In this document: in pieces, positions 1-8,432 of the stretch
Numbering within the stretch: the first letter of the stretch is position 1
Layout of the letters: each line of letters starts with the position of its first letter
Origin: Komagataeibacter kakiaceti JCM 25156
GTDB taxonomy: Bacteria > Pseudomonadota > Alphaproteobacteria > Acetobacterales > Acetobacteraceae
Assembly (NCBI RefSeq): GCF_000613305.1
Contig: NZ_BAIO01000032.1
Coordinates: forward strand, 1 to 12,215
DNA: 12,215 nt
Direction: 5' to 3'
Program-made: the position numbers and the translations under genes
Notes under the pieces: generated by a model
Seen by the model: the letters and a program-made list of their open reading frames with translations, nothing else
Told to the model about the DNA's origin: nothing
Databases searched by the model: none

Positions 1-722
1 GCCCCGCCGACCTTGCCGCGTTTCTGGGGAGCCAGGTCGCCCTGCCCAAGCGGGCGCGGGGCAATCCGTGGGCCGCGGCGCAGTATATCGAAAGCCGCCG
101 CCACCGCTCCACCCTTACGGCGCTTATGGACAAGGCCTATGCCGAACCGGTGAAGCCCGTGGGGCTGCATGAAATGCTGGCCGCCTACGCCCCGCCGCTG
201 ATTGTCGATACCTGGTACGACGGCGCCATGCGTACGGCGCTGGAAACGGGTTGCCCGGCGGATGCGTGGGGCGAGATTCAGGGCATCACCCGCGCGGGTA
301 TCGGTGAATTCCAGTGGTTCCGCGCCTATGACGCGGCCGGGCAGGAAGTGCCGGTGGCGGAAGCCCGGAACTGGAAGACCATTCTGTACAAACCCCACGG
401 TTCGGTAACACCGGCCCATAATTACCTGATTGCCGATTCCGATTATGTCGAGGTACTGACGGAAATCGACATCCAGACACCAATTCCGGACATTGTCAGG
501 TTCCGGCGTACTGAATGTGGCTTTGTATTCCTGGGTTGTCGCTTTGATGACCAGATGCTGCGTATCTACGCGCGGCAGATCATGAAGCGCTCCGCTGGAC
601 CGTACTACGCCGTGGTGGAGCCGGAAGTGATGTCGCGTAATGAATTACGCTTTCTGGAGATCAACGGCATCCGCCCCGTCTGTATTTCCCTGGACGCGAT
701 AACGGATCTGCTGGCCGCCTGA
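1..722 (+). CDS. SIR2-like domain protein, 5'-truncated by window edge
   Basis: The frame is open from base 3 to the TGA at 720-722, giving 239 visible residues, and no stop separates the internal ATG at 126 from the left edge, so the true start lies outside the window. The visible part resembles the C-terminal half of SIR2-like (SIR2_2 type) proteins: a K-P-H-G-S motif (codons 390-404) at the place of the sirtuin catalytic His-Gly, then an acidic D-Y-V-E-V segment, a P-I-P-D-I-V loop, and F-L-G-C-R-F-D-D, the usual hydrophobic-Gly...Asp segment near the nucleotide pocket. Proteins of this class bind or hydrolyse NAD, deacylate proteins, or act in phage defence; which applies here cannot be told without the N-terminal half. 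It is read towards nifH but separated from it by a terminator, so it is probably not part of the nifH transcript. The family call is from motif recognition only. Confidence 0.6.
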   Translation, partial: PADLAAFLGSQVALPKRARGNPWAAAQYIESRRHRSTLTALMDKAYAEPVKPVGLHEMLAAYAPPLIVDTWYDGAMRTALETGCPADAWGEIQGITRAGIGEFQWFRAYDAAGQEVPVAEARNWKTILYKPHGSVTPAHNYLIADSDYVEVLTEIDIQTPIPDIVRFRRTECGFVFLGCRFDDQMLRIYARQIMKRSAGPYYAVVEPEVMSRNELRFLEINGIRPVCISLDAITDLLAA

Positions 723-757
723 ATGACTGGCGGGGGCGGTTTTCCGGGCTGATCAGG

Positions 758-790
758 CCGCTGCGCATGTTTTCGCGCAGCGGTTTTTTT
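758..790 (+). terminator. Rho-independent terminator after the SIR2-like gene
   Basis: A perfect 9-bp stem (CCGCTGCGC at 758-766 with GCGCAGCGG at 775-783) encloses an 8-nt loop and is followed at once by seven T (784-790). It starts 35 bases after the SIR2-like stop codon and insulates the nifH promoter from upstream transcription. Confidence 0.9.
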
Positions 791-825
791 ATGGGGAAAG
801 GGGAGCGGCGGGTGCAATCGCCTGA

Positions 826-855
826 TTTGTCGCCTTTTGTATGAAGCACGACAAA
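826..855 (+). promoter_or_regulatory. NifA upstream activator site for nifH
   Basis: TGT (838-840), ten bases, then ACA (851-853) matches the NifA consensus TGT-N10-ACA exactly. The site ends 60 bases before the -24 element, a normal position for an enhancer contacting sigma-54 polymerase by looping. An additional TGT half-site lies at 828-830 inside TTTGTCG (826-832), which forms a perfect 7-bp inverted repeat with CGACAAA (849-855). The same repeat recurs upstream of the iscA promoter. Confidence 0.85.
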
Positions 856-913
856 ACGGTCAGGAAACTGTCGGTCGCAGGTAAAACAGCCTTTCTTTTT
901 CATCTTTGCACGA

Positions 914-929
914 TGGCACGCTGTTTGCG
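914..929 (+). promoter_or_regulatory. Sigma-54 (RpoN) -24/-12 promoter of nifH
   Basis: TGGCAC at 914-919 and TTTGC at 924-928 give GG (915-916), exactly ten bases, and GC (927-928), the invariant spacing of sigma-54 promoters. Transcription is expected to begin near 939-941, leaving a leader of about 55 bases before the nifH start at 995. With the NifA site upstream, this is the main promoter of the nifHDKENX...nifQ transcript. Confidence 0.93.
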
Positions 930-942
930 GATGTCCTTATTG

Positions 943-1894
<952 letters not shown>

Positions 1895-1901
1895 TTGTCA
1901 G

Positions 1902-1929
1902 GATGTCCGGCGGGAGACTGCCGGACATC
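1902..1929 (+). other. nifH-nifD intercistronic hairpin
   Basis: A perfect 10-bp inverted repeat (GATGTCCGGC at 1902-1911, GCCGGACATC at 1920-1929) with an 8-nt loop starts 7 bases after the nifH stop. No T-run follows, so it is not a classic terminator. Hairpins in this position are known in other diazotrophs to block 3' exonucleases or mark a processing point, raising the level of nifH message over nifDK. That role is inferred here. Confidence 0.75.
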
Positions 1930-1960
1930 GTTTCCCGCTTCCACGAAGGGGACCAAGAAA

Positions 1961-3448
1961 ATGAGTTTGGACAAAGACGTTAACGAAAGCGAGTTCCACG
2001 CCCGCCTGATCGCGGAAGTGCTGGAAGCGTACCCGGACAAGGCCAAAAAGCGGCGGCAGAAGCATCTCAATGTCGCGAAGGCCCCGACCGCGGAAGAAAC
2101 CGCCGAGGGTGATTTCCTCAGCGATTGCGCGGTCAAGTCGAATGTGAAATCCATTCCCGGCGTCATGACCATCCGCGGATGTGCCTATGCCGGCTCGAAG
2201 GGCGTGGTCTGGGGCCCGATCAAGGACATGGTCCATATCAGCCATGGCCCGGTCGGATGTGGTCAGTATTCCTGGTCGCAGCGCCGCAACTACTATATCG
2301 GCAACACCGGCGTCGATACGTTCGTCACCATGCAGTTCACGTCCGATTTCCAGGAAAAGGACATCGTGTTCGGCGGTGACAAGAAGCTGGAAACGATTAT
2401 CGACGAAATCGATACGCTGTTCCCGCTGGCCAAAGGTATTTCGGTGCAGTCCGAATGCCCGATCGGCCTGATCGGTGACGATATTGAAGCCGTGTCGCGC
2501 AAGAAGAAGAAAGAAACCGGCAAGACCATCGTGCCGGTCCGCTGCGAAGGCTTCCGCGGCGTCTCCCAGTCGCTCGGCCATCATATCGCCAATGACGCGA
2601 TCCGGGACTGGGTGTTCGACAAGAACGACAGCCCTGAAGAATTCGAGACGACACCTTACGACGTCAACGTGATCGGTGACTACAACATCGGTGGCGACGC
2701 CTGGTCTTCACGCATCCTGCTTGAAGAAATGGGCCTGCGCGTGGTTGGCAACTGGTCCGGTGACGCGACACTGGCGGAAATGGAACGCGCGCCCAAGGCG
2801 AAGCTGAACCTGATCCACTGCTATCGCTCCATGAACTACATCTGCCGCCACATGGAAGAGAAGTACGGTATCCCCTGGGTGGAATACAACTTCTTCGGCC
2901 CGTCGCAGATCGCGGCCTCCCTGCGCAAGATCGCCGCACTGTTCGATGACAAGATCATGGAAGGCGCGGAGCGGGTCATCGCGAAGTACCAGCCCCTGGT
3001 CGATGCCGTCCTGGAAAAGTTCCGTCCCCGTCTCGAGGGCAAGAAGGTCATGCTGTACGTCGGCGGCCTGCGCCCGCGTCACGTGGTCAACGCCTATAAC
3101 GATCTGGGCATGGAAATCACCGGCACGGGTTATGAATTCGCGCATAACGATGATTACCAGCGCACCGGCCACTACGTTAAGGAAGGCACGCTGATCTATG
3201 ACGACGTGACCGGCTATGAACTGGAAAAGTTCATCGAAGGCATGCGTCCCGATCTGGTCGGCTCCGGCATCAAGGAAAAATACCCCGTCCAGAAGATGGG
3301 TATCCCCTTCCGCCAGATGCATTCCTGGGACTATTCGGGTCCGTATCACGGCTATGATGGTTTCGCCATCTTCGCGCGCGACATGGATCTCGCCATCAAC
3401 AATCCGGTCTGGAGCATGTTCAAGGCTCCCTGGAAAAAAGCTGCCTGA
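1961..3448 (+). CDS. nifD: Nitrogenase molybdenum-iron protein alpha chain NifD
   Basis: NifD is the alpha subunit of dinitrogenase and holds FeMo-cofactor, where N2 is reduced. The 495-residue product has P-cluster ligands Cys74, Cys100 and Cys166, and cofactor ligands Cys287 (in [10 protein letters not shown]) and His454 (in Q-M-H-S-W-D-Y). All five are displaced by exactly 12 from the Azotobacter vinelandii numbering (62, 88, 154, 275, 442), so the core is full-length and collinear, with an N-terminal extension. The ATG at 1961 is preceded by AGGGGA (1947-1952). The frame is open back to a TTG at 1895 beside the nifH stop, but that would translate the hairpin and gives no family-like sequence. 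The gene lies 66 bases after nifH and 62 bases before nifK, with hairpins on both sides. Confidence 0.98.
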   Translation: MSLDKDVNESEFHARLIAEVLEAYPDKAKKRRQKHLNVAKAPTAEETAEGDFLSDCAVKSNVKSIPGVMTIRGCAYAGSKGVVWGPIKDMVHISHGPVGCGQYSWSQRRNYYIGNTGVDTFVTMQFTSDFQEKDIVFGGDKKLETIIDEIDTLFPLAKGISVQSECPIGLIGDDIEAVSRKKKKETGKTIVPVRCEGFRGVSQSLGHHIANDAIRDWVFDKNDSPEEFETTPYDVNVIGDYNIGGDAWSSRILLEEMGLRVVGNWSGDATLAEMERAPKAKLNLIHCYRSMNYICRHMEEKYGIPWVEYNFFGPSQIAASLRKIAALFDDKIMEGAERVIAKYQPLVDAVLEKFRPRLEGKKVMLYVGGLRPRHVVNAYNDLGMEITGTGYEFAHNDDYQRTGHYVKEGTLIYDDVTGYELEKFIEGMRPDLVGSGIKEKYPVQKMGIPFRQMHSWDYSGPYHGYDGFAIFARDMDLAINNPVWSMFKAPWKKAA

Positions 3449-3461
3449 GGCCATAAAGCGG

Positions 3462-3487
3462 CCCGCGTGCCGTATGGCGCACGCGGG
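3462..3487 (+). other. nifD-nifK intercistronic hairpin
   Basis: A perfect 9-bp inverted repeat (CCCGCGTGC at 3462-3470, GCACGCGGG at 3479-3487) with an 8-nt loop lies 13 bases after the nifD stop. There is no T-tract, so attenuation, processing or message protection is more likely than full termination. It ends 7 bases before the nifK ribosome-binding site (AAGGA, 3495-3499). Confidence 0.7.
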
Positions 3488-3510
3488 TATGTGAAAGGAT
3501 TCCCATTACC

Positions 3511-5046
3511 ATGCCTCAAAATGTTGATAAGATCCTCGACCATGCGCCGCTGTTCCGTGAACCGGAATACAAGCAGATGCTGGCCGAAAAGGCGAAGCTG
3601 GAGAACATGCCTCCGGCTGAGAAAGTAACCGAAATCGCGGACTGGACCAAAAGCTGGGACTACCGTGAAAAGAACTTTGCCCGTACGTCGCTTACGGTCA
3701 ATCCGGCCAAGGCCTGCCAGCCGCTGGGCGCGGTTTTCGTGGCGTCCGGCTTTGAACGGACCATGAGCTTCGTGCATGGCTCGCAGGGCTGCGTCGCCTA
3801 TTACCGTTCGCACCTGTCACGGCATTTCAAGGAGCCGTCCTCGGCGGTTTCCTCGTCCATGACGGAAGATGCGGCGGTGTTCGGTGGCCTGAACAACATG
3901 GTGGATGGCCTGGCCAACACCTACAAGCTGTACGACCCCAAGATGATCGCCGTCTCCACGACCTGCATGGCGGAAGTCATCGGCGATGACCTGCATGCCT
4001 TCATCGAGACGGCAAAGGAAAAGGGGTCGGTGCCCAAGGAATACGACGTTCCTTTCGCGCACACCCCGGCATTCGTCGGTAGCCATGTCACCGGCTACGA
4101 CAACATGCTCAAGGGCATTCTGGATCATTTCTGGAAGGGCAAGACGGCCGTTCCGAACACGTCCATCAATATCATTCCGGGCTTTGACGGTTTCGCGGTG
4201 GGTAACAACCGTGAACTCAAGCGTATCCTCGGCCTGATGGGTGTGGAATACACGATCCTGTCGGATGTGTCGGACCAGTTCGATACCCCGTCGGACGGTG
4301 AGTTCCGCATGTATGACGGCGGCACCAAGATCGAAGCGGCGCGTGACGCGGTCAACGCGGCGGCCACGATCTCGCTGCAGGAATACTGCACGCCCAAGAC
4401 GCTGGAATATTGCGAGACGTTCGGCCAGAAGACAGCCGCGCTGAACTACCCGCTGGGTGTCGCGGGCACGGACCAGCTGCTGCAGACGATTTCCGAACTG
4501 TCGGGCAAGCCCATCCCGCAGGAACTGGAAATGGAGCGTGGCCGCCTGATCGACGCGATGGCCGACAGCCAGTCCTGGCTGCATGGCAAGACCTACGCGA
4601 TCTACGGTGACCCCGATTTCGTTTACGGCATGGCGCGTTTCATCATGGAAACGGGTGGCGAGCCCAAGCACTGCCTGGCGACCAATGGCTCCAAGGCATG
4701 GGAAGCCAAGATGCAGGAGCTGTTCGACAGCTCACCCTTCGGCGTCGGCTGCAAGGCGTGGGGCGGCAAGGATCTGTGGCACATGCGCTCCCTGCTGGCG
4801 ACGGAAAAGGTCGATCTGCTGATTGGCAACTCCTACGGCAAGTATCTGGAGCGTGACACTGATACCCCGCTGATCCGCCTCATGTTCCCGATCTTTGACC
4901 GCCATCACCATCACCGTTTCCCGGTGTGGGGTTATCAGGGCGCGCTGCGTGTTCTGGTGACGTTGCTGGACAAGATCTTCGACAAGCTGGACGACGATAC
5001 GATGGACCCCGGTGTGACGGATTATTCCTTTGATCTGACACGCTAA
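3511..5046 (+). CDS. nifK: Nitrogenase molybdenum-iron protein beta chain NifK
   Basis: NifK is the beta subunit of dinitrogenase and shares the [8Fe-7S] P-cluster with NifD. The 511-residue product has P-cluster ligands Cys69 (A-K-A-C-Q-P-L-G), Cys94 (S-Q-G-C-V-A-Y) and Cys152 (S-T-T-C-M-A-E-V), each one less than in A. vinelandii (70, 95, 153). The oxygen ligand differs: the place of A. vinelandii Ser188 is Ala187 (H-T-P-A-F-V-G-S-H), while the place of Phe99 is Tyr98 (C-V-A-Y-Y). This pair is known from G. diazotrophicus, whose oxidised P-cluster is bound by the tyrosine. The ATG at 3511 has AAGGA at 3495-3499. The gene is translated from its own ribosome-binding site, with hairpins before and after it. 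Confidence 0.98.
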   Translation: MPQNVDKILDHAPLFREPEYKQMLAEKAKLENMPPAEKVTEIADWTKSWDYREKNFARTSLTVNPAKACQPLGAVFVASGFERTMSFVHGSQGCVAYYRSHLSRHFKEPSSAVSSSMTEDAAVFGGLNNMVDGLANTYKLYDPKMIAVSTTCMAEVIGDDLHAFIETAKEKGSVPKEYDVPFAHTPAFVGSHVTGYDNMLKGILDHFWKGKTAVPNTSINIIPGFDGFAVGNNRELKRILGLMGVEYTILSDVSDQFDTPSDGEFRMYDGGTKIEAARDAVNAAATISLQEYCTPKTLEYCETFGQKTAALNYPLGVAGTDQLLQTISELSGKPIPQELEMERGRLIDAMADSQSWLHGKTYAIYGDPDFVYGMARFIMETGGEPKHCLATNGSKAWEAKMQELFDSSPFGVGCKAWGGKDLWHMRSLLATEKVDLLIGNSYGKYLERDTDTPLIRLMFPIFDRHHHHRFPVWGYQGALRVLVTLLDKIFDKLDDDTMDPGVTDYSFDLTR

Positions 5047-5054
5047 TGTTCGCG

Positions 5055-5077
5055 CCGGGCGGCCCCGTGCCGCCCGG
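5055..5077 (+). other. nifK-nifE intercistronic hairpin
   Basis: A perfect 9-bp, all-G/C inverted repeat (CCGGGCGGC at 5055-5063, GCCGCCCGG at 5069-5077) with a 5-nt loop starts 8 bases after the nifK stop. It lacks a T-run. It separates the abundant structural genes nifHDK from the cofactor-scaffold genes nifEN and could lower transcription into nifE or protect the upstream message. The effect is inferred. Confidence 0.72.
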
Positions 5078-5106
5078 ATGCGCGGGAAGATAGGTTGGAG
5101 AGGACG

Positions 5107-6558
5107 ATGAGCGACGCTTTGAAGGCGAAGGTTGCCGAACTGTTCAACGAGCCGGGCTGCGACAAGAACGCGGCAAAAGGCGAGAAGGAACGCAAGAAAG
5201 GTTGCTCCAAGCCGTTGACGCCTGGCGCCGCCGCGGGCGGCTGTGCGTTTGACGGGGCCAAGATCGCGCTCCAGCCGATTACGGATGTGGTGCATCTTGT
5301 TCATGGACCTCTGGCCTGTGAGGGCAATGGCTGGGATAACCGGCATGCGGCAAGCTCCGGCCCCAAACTGTACCGGCTGGGTGCGACGACGGACCTGTCC
5401 CAGATGGATATCGTCATGGGGACGGGTGAAAAACGGCTGTACAAAGCCATCAAGGAGGTGATCGCGCGGTACGCGCCACCTGCCGTCTTCGTGTATTCCA
5501 CCTGTGTTCCCGCATTGATCGGTGATGATATTGGCGCGGTCTGCGCCTATGCATCCGACAAACTCGGCACGCCGTGCATACCGGTCGATGCGCCGGGATT
5601 TGTCGGGTCCAAGAACCTGGGGAACAAGCTGGCGGGTGAGGCGCTGCTCGATCATGTGATCGGCACGATGGAGCCCGAAGTCAGCACCCCCTGCGACATC
5701 AATATTTTAGGTGAATACAACCTGTCCGGTGAGCTGTGGCAGGTCCGTCCGCTATTCGAGGTCCTGGGCATCCGTGTTCATGCCTGCGTGACCGGCGATG
5801 CCCGGTACCGCGAGGTCGCGTCCGCACACCGTGCGAAAGTGAACATGATGGTGTGTTCCACCGCACTCATCAATGTCGCGCGCAAGATGGAGGAACGCTG
5901 GGGCATCCCCTATTTCGAAGGTTCGTTTTACGGCATAAGCGATACGTCAACGGCCCTGCGTTCAGTGGCGAAACTGCTGGTGTCGCGCGGCGCGCCGGAA
6001 GACCTGATCGAGCGGACCGAGGCGCTGGTCACCGCCGAGGAAGCTCGTGCCTGGGCGCGTATCGAACCGTACCGTCAGCGTCTGGCTGGCAAGCGGGTGC
6101 TGCTTTATACCGGCGGCGTCAAATCGTGGTCGATCGTCTCGGCCCTGCAGGAGATGGGGATGGTGGTGGTCGGCACCTCGGTCCGCAAATCCACCGATAA
6201 CGACAAGCAGAAGATCAAGGACATCATGGGTGGTGACGCCCACATGGTCGACAGCATCCCCCCGCGTGAGATGTACGCCCAGCTCCGCCGGGGTGACGCC
6301 GACATCCTGCTGTCGGGCGGTCGCACGCAGTTTGTCGCGCTGAAGGCGCGCGTGCCATGGCTCGACATCAATCAGGAACGGCACGAAGCCTATGCTGGAT
6401 ATGATGGCATGGTGACGCTGGTGAAGGAACTCGACCGCTCCCTGTCCAATCCGGTCTGGGCCGATGTACGGCGGCTGGCCCCGTGGGAGGAGGGCGATAC
6501 GGAAGACTGGCTGGACGACAACGTGCCCCGCCTGACACCTCTGGCGCGGGAGGGTTAA
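5107..6558 (+). CDS. nifE: FeMo-cofactor scaffold protein NifE
   Basis: NifE pairs with NifN as an alpha2beta2 scaffold, homologous to NifDK, on which the iron-sulfur precursor from NifB is turned into FeMo-cofactor by addition of molybdenum and homocitrate. The 483-residue product has Cys46 (G-G-C-A-F-D-G), Cys71 (P-L-A-C-E-G) and Cys133 (Y-S-T-C-V-P-A-L-I-G-D-D) as P-cluster-like ligands, and Cys250 (V-C-S-T-A-L) at the site matching the NifD cofactor Cys. A basic, Cys-containing N-terminal stretch (residues 18-35) precedes the core. The ATG at 5107 has GGAG at 5097-5100. A TTG 12 bases upstream is in frame but overlaps that site. The stop codon TAA abuts the nifN ATG, so translation of the pair is probably coupled. 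No T, Y or Z gene lies between nifK and nifE. Confidence 0.97.
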   Translation: MSDALKAKVAELFNEPGCDKNAAKGEKERKKGCSKPLTPGAAAGGCAFDGAKIALQPITDVVHLVHGPLACEGNGWDNRHAASSGPKLYRLGATTDLSQMDIVMGTGEKRLYKAIKEVIARYAPPAVFVYSTCVPALIGDDIGAVCAYASDKLGTPCIPVDAPGFVGSKNLGNKLAGEALLDHVIGTMEPEVSTPCDINILGEYNLSGELWQVRPLFEVLGIRVHACVTGDARYREVASAHRAKVNMMVCSTALINVARKMEERWGIPYFEGSFYGISDTSTALRSVAKLLVSRGAPEDLIERTEALVTAEEARAWARIEPYRQRLAGKRVLLYTGGVKSWSIVSALQEMGMVVVGTSVRKSTDNDKQKIKDIMGGDAHMVDSIPPREMYAQLRRGDADILLSGGRTQFVALKARVPWLDINQERHEAYAGYDGMVTLVKELDRSLSNPVWADVRRLAPWEEGDTEDWLDDNVPRLTPLAREG

Positions 6559-8430
6559 ATGGCTGAAATCATCAAGTCACGCAAAGCCGTCTCGATCAAT
6601 CCGCTCAAGTCCTCCACGCCACTGGGCGCGGCGCTGGCCTATCTGGGCATGGAGGGGGCGGTGCCCCTGCTTCATGGTTCGCAGGGATGCACGTCCTTCG
6701 CGCTTGTTCTTCTTGTCCGGCATTACAAGGAGGCCATTCCGCTTCAGACCACCGCGATGGATGAAGTCGCCACCATTCTGGGCGCGGCGGGCAATATGGA
6801 AGAAGCGCTGCTGAACCTGCACCGCCGGATGAAGCCACGCTTTATCGGGATCGCCTCCACCGCGCTGGTGGAAACGCGGGGGGAGGATTATGCCGGGGAT
6901 CTGAAACTGATCCTGGCGCGCCAGCCCGAACTGGCCGATACGTCCGTCGTGTTCGCGTCAACCCCCGATTACATCGGCGCGCTGGAAGACGGATGGGCCG
7001 CCGCCGTCAGCGCCGTGATCGAGGGGGTCGTGGCGCCCTGGTCCCCGGCCGTCACGTCATTCCAGCAGGTTAATGTCCTGCCCGGTGTCAACCAGACCCC
7101 CGCCGATATTGAGTACCTGCGCGACCTGATCGAGAGTTTCGGGCTGTATCCGGTCATCCTGCCCGACCTGTCCGGTTCGCTGGATGGTCACATAGCCGAG
7201 GACTGGTGCCCGACCACCCAGGGGGGCGCACGGCTGGAGGAAGTGGCGCAGATGGCCCGCGCCGTCCATACCATCGCCATTGGCGAGCATATGCGCCAGC
7301 CCGCCGATCTGCTGGGCAGCCTGACGGGCGTGCCGGTTACGGTGTTTCCCACCCTGACGGGGCTGGCGCCCAATGACCGCCTGCTGTCCCTGCTTTCGCA
7401 TATTTCGGGCAGGGCGGTGCCGGGCCGGTACCGCCGCCAGCGGAGCCAGCTTCTGGATGCGATGCTGGACGGGCACTTCCATTTCGGTGGCAAGCGGATC
7501 GCCATTGCCAGTGACCCGGATCTCCTGTTCAGCCTGTCGCAGTTCTTTACCGGCATGGGTGCCAAAATCGTGGCGGCCGTGGCCTCGACCGCCAATTCCC
7601 CCAATCTGGCGCGCATCCCGACGGAGAACGTCATTATCGGTGACCTGACGGATATGGAAGACGCCGTGCGCGCGGCGGGCGGGGCGGATCTTCTGGTTAC
7701 CCATAGCCACGGCCGGCAGTCCGCCGAACGTCTTGGCATCCCCCTGATGCGGGTGGGCTTTCCCATTTTCGACCGCCTTGGCACGGCGCATATGCAGACG
7801 GTCGGATATTGTGGCACGCGGGATCTGATCTTCCGTGTCGCCAACCTGTTCATGGGCAGATGCATGAACATAAGCCGGACGATTTCGCGCCCGCGCGGAC
7901 TGCCCCCTTTAACGAGGAGATTGTGCATGACAGCGCGTCACTTGCAGCTCATTGATCCCGCGCCAGCCGATGCCGGTGCGGGTGATGCCGTGGCTGCACC
8001 CGTGCCCCGGCTGCGTATCGCGATCGCGACGCAGGATATGAAGTCCCTGAACGCGCATTTCGGCTCGGCGCGCCGGTTTGCCGTATGGGACGTCACACCG
8101 GACGAGGCGCATTTTGTCGAGGCCGTGGGCTTTGATGAAGTGTCGGATGAATCTGGCGCGCACAAGGTCGAGGGAGATGACAGGATCGGCCCCAAGGTCG
8201 ATGCCCTGGCTGGCTGCAATCTCCTTTTCGTACTGGCCATTGGCGGCCCGGCGGCGGCCAAGGTTGTCGGTGCGCGCATCCACCCCGTCAAGCTGCCCGC
8301 CGCACAGAGCATCCCGTCGGTTATCGAACGGGTACAGACCATGATGACCGGCAACCCGCCGCCATGGCTGCGCAAGGCGATGGGGGCCGCGACGCCACGT
8401 TCCATGGATTTTCTGGATGAGGAGGACTGA
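6559..8430 (+). CDS. nifN: NifN, in one continuous frame with NifX (apparent fusion by frameshift)
   Basis: NifN is the beta-like partner of NifE in the cofactor scaffold. Residues 1-433 (6559-7857) are ordinary NifN, with the single conserved Cys44 in H-G-S-Q-G-C and the late motifs R-V-G-F-P-I-F-D-R and G-T-R-D-L-I-F. After Gly433 the frame reads an Arg-rich, unfamiliar stretch and then runs without a stop into NifX at 7927, giving 623 residues in all; separate NifN proteins have about 450-470. A different frame from 7860 reads M-H-E-H-K-P-D-D-F-A, a typical NifN tail, and stops at TGA 7953-7955. One missing base near 7857 would explain this: with it restored, NifN would be 465 residues and overlap the nifX start. 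Either a real NifN-NifX fusion or a sequence error is possible. The ATG abuts the nifE stop and has GGGAGGG at 6548-6554. Confidence 0.88.
   Translation: MAEIIKSRKAVSINPLKSSTPLGAALAYLGMEGAVPLLHGSQGCTSFALVLLVRHYKEAIPLQTTAMDEVATILGAAGNMEEALLNLHRRMKPRFIGIASTALVETRGEDYAGDLKLILARQPELADTSVVFASTPDYIGALEDGWAAAVSAVIEGVVAPWSPAVTSFQQVNVLPGVNQTPADIEYLRDLIESFGLYPVILPDLSGSLDGHIAEDWCPTTQGGARLEEVAQMARAVHTIAIGEHMRQPADLLGSLTGVPVTVFPTLTGLAPNDRLLSLLSHISGRAVPGRYRRQRSQLLDAMLDGHFHFGGKRIAIASDPDLLFSLSQFFTGMGAKIVAAVASTANSPNLARIPTENVIIGDLTDMEDAVRAAGGADLLVTHSHGRQSAERLGIPLMRVGFPIFDRLGTAHMQTVGYCGTRDLIFRVANLFMGRCMNISRTISRPRGLPPLTRRLCMTARHLQLIDPAPADAGAGDAVAAPVPRLRIAIATQDMKSLNAHFGSARRFAVWDVTPDEAHFVEAVGFDEVSDESGAHKVEGDDRIGPKVDALAGCNLLFVLAIGGPAAAKVVGARIHPVKLPAAQSIPSVIERVQTMMTGNPPPWLRKAMGAATPRSMDFLDEED
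7927..8430 (+). CDS. nifX: FeMo-cofactor carrier protein NifX (internal start in the nifN frame)
   Basis: NifX binds the NifB product and later FeMo-cofactor precursors and passes them between NifB and NifEN. It belongs to the NifX/NafY/NifB C-terminal domain family (dinitrogenase iron-molybdenum cofactor fold). From the ATG at 7927 the product is 167 residues, close to other NifX (about 150-160), starting M-T-A-R-H-L-Q-L-I-D. The domain begins near residue 28 (R-L-R-I-A-I-A-T), continues with L-N-A-H-F-G-S-A-R-R-F, and ends with an acidic tail. GAGGAG at 7914-7919 lies 7 bases before the ATG, so NifX can be made alone even though the preceding nifN frame runs straight into it. The stop is 2 bases before the DUF269 gene. 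Whether the cell makes free NifX, a NifN-NifX fusion, or both cannot be told from sequence. Confidence 0.88.
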   Translation: MTARHLQLIDPAPADAGAGDAVAAPVPRLRIAIATQDMKSLNAHFGSARRFAVWDVTPDEAHFVEAVGFDEVSDESGAHKVEGDDRIGPKVDALAGCNLLFVLAIGGPAAAKVVGARIHPVKLPAAQSIPSVIERVQTMMTGNPPPWLRKAMGAATPRSMDFLDEED

Positions 8431-8432
8431 CG

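Noticed and set aside
1895..1960. In-frame TTG at 1895 as the start of nifD
   Set aside because: It would translate the intercistronic hairpin into a Cys/Gly/Pro-rich stretch not seen in NifD; the ATG at 1961 has a good ribosome-binding site.
5047..5106. Possible separate sigma-54 promoter for nifE
   Set aside because: No GG-N10-GC element in a TGGCAC-like context was found between nifK and nifE; the stretch holds only a hairpin and the nifE ribosome-binding site.
6559..7857. NifN with only one P-cluster-type cysteine (Cys44) as a sign of decay
   Set aside because: NifN in A. vinelandii also has a single such ligand at position 44; this is normal for the family.
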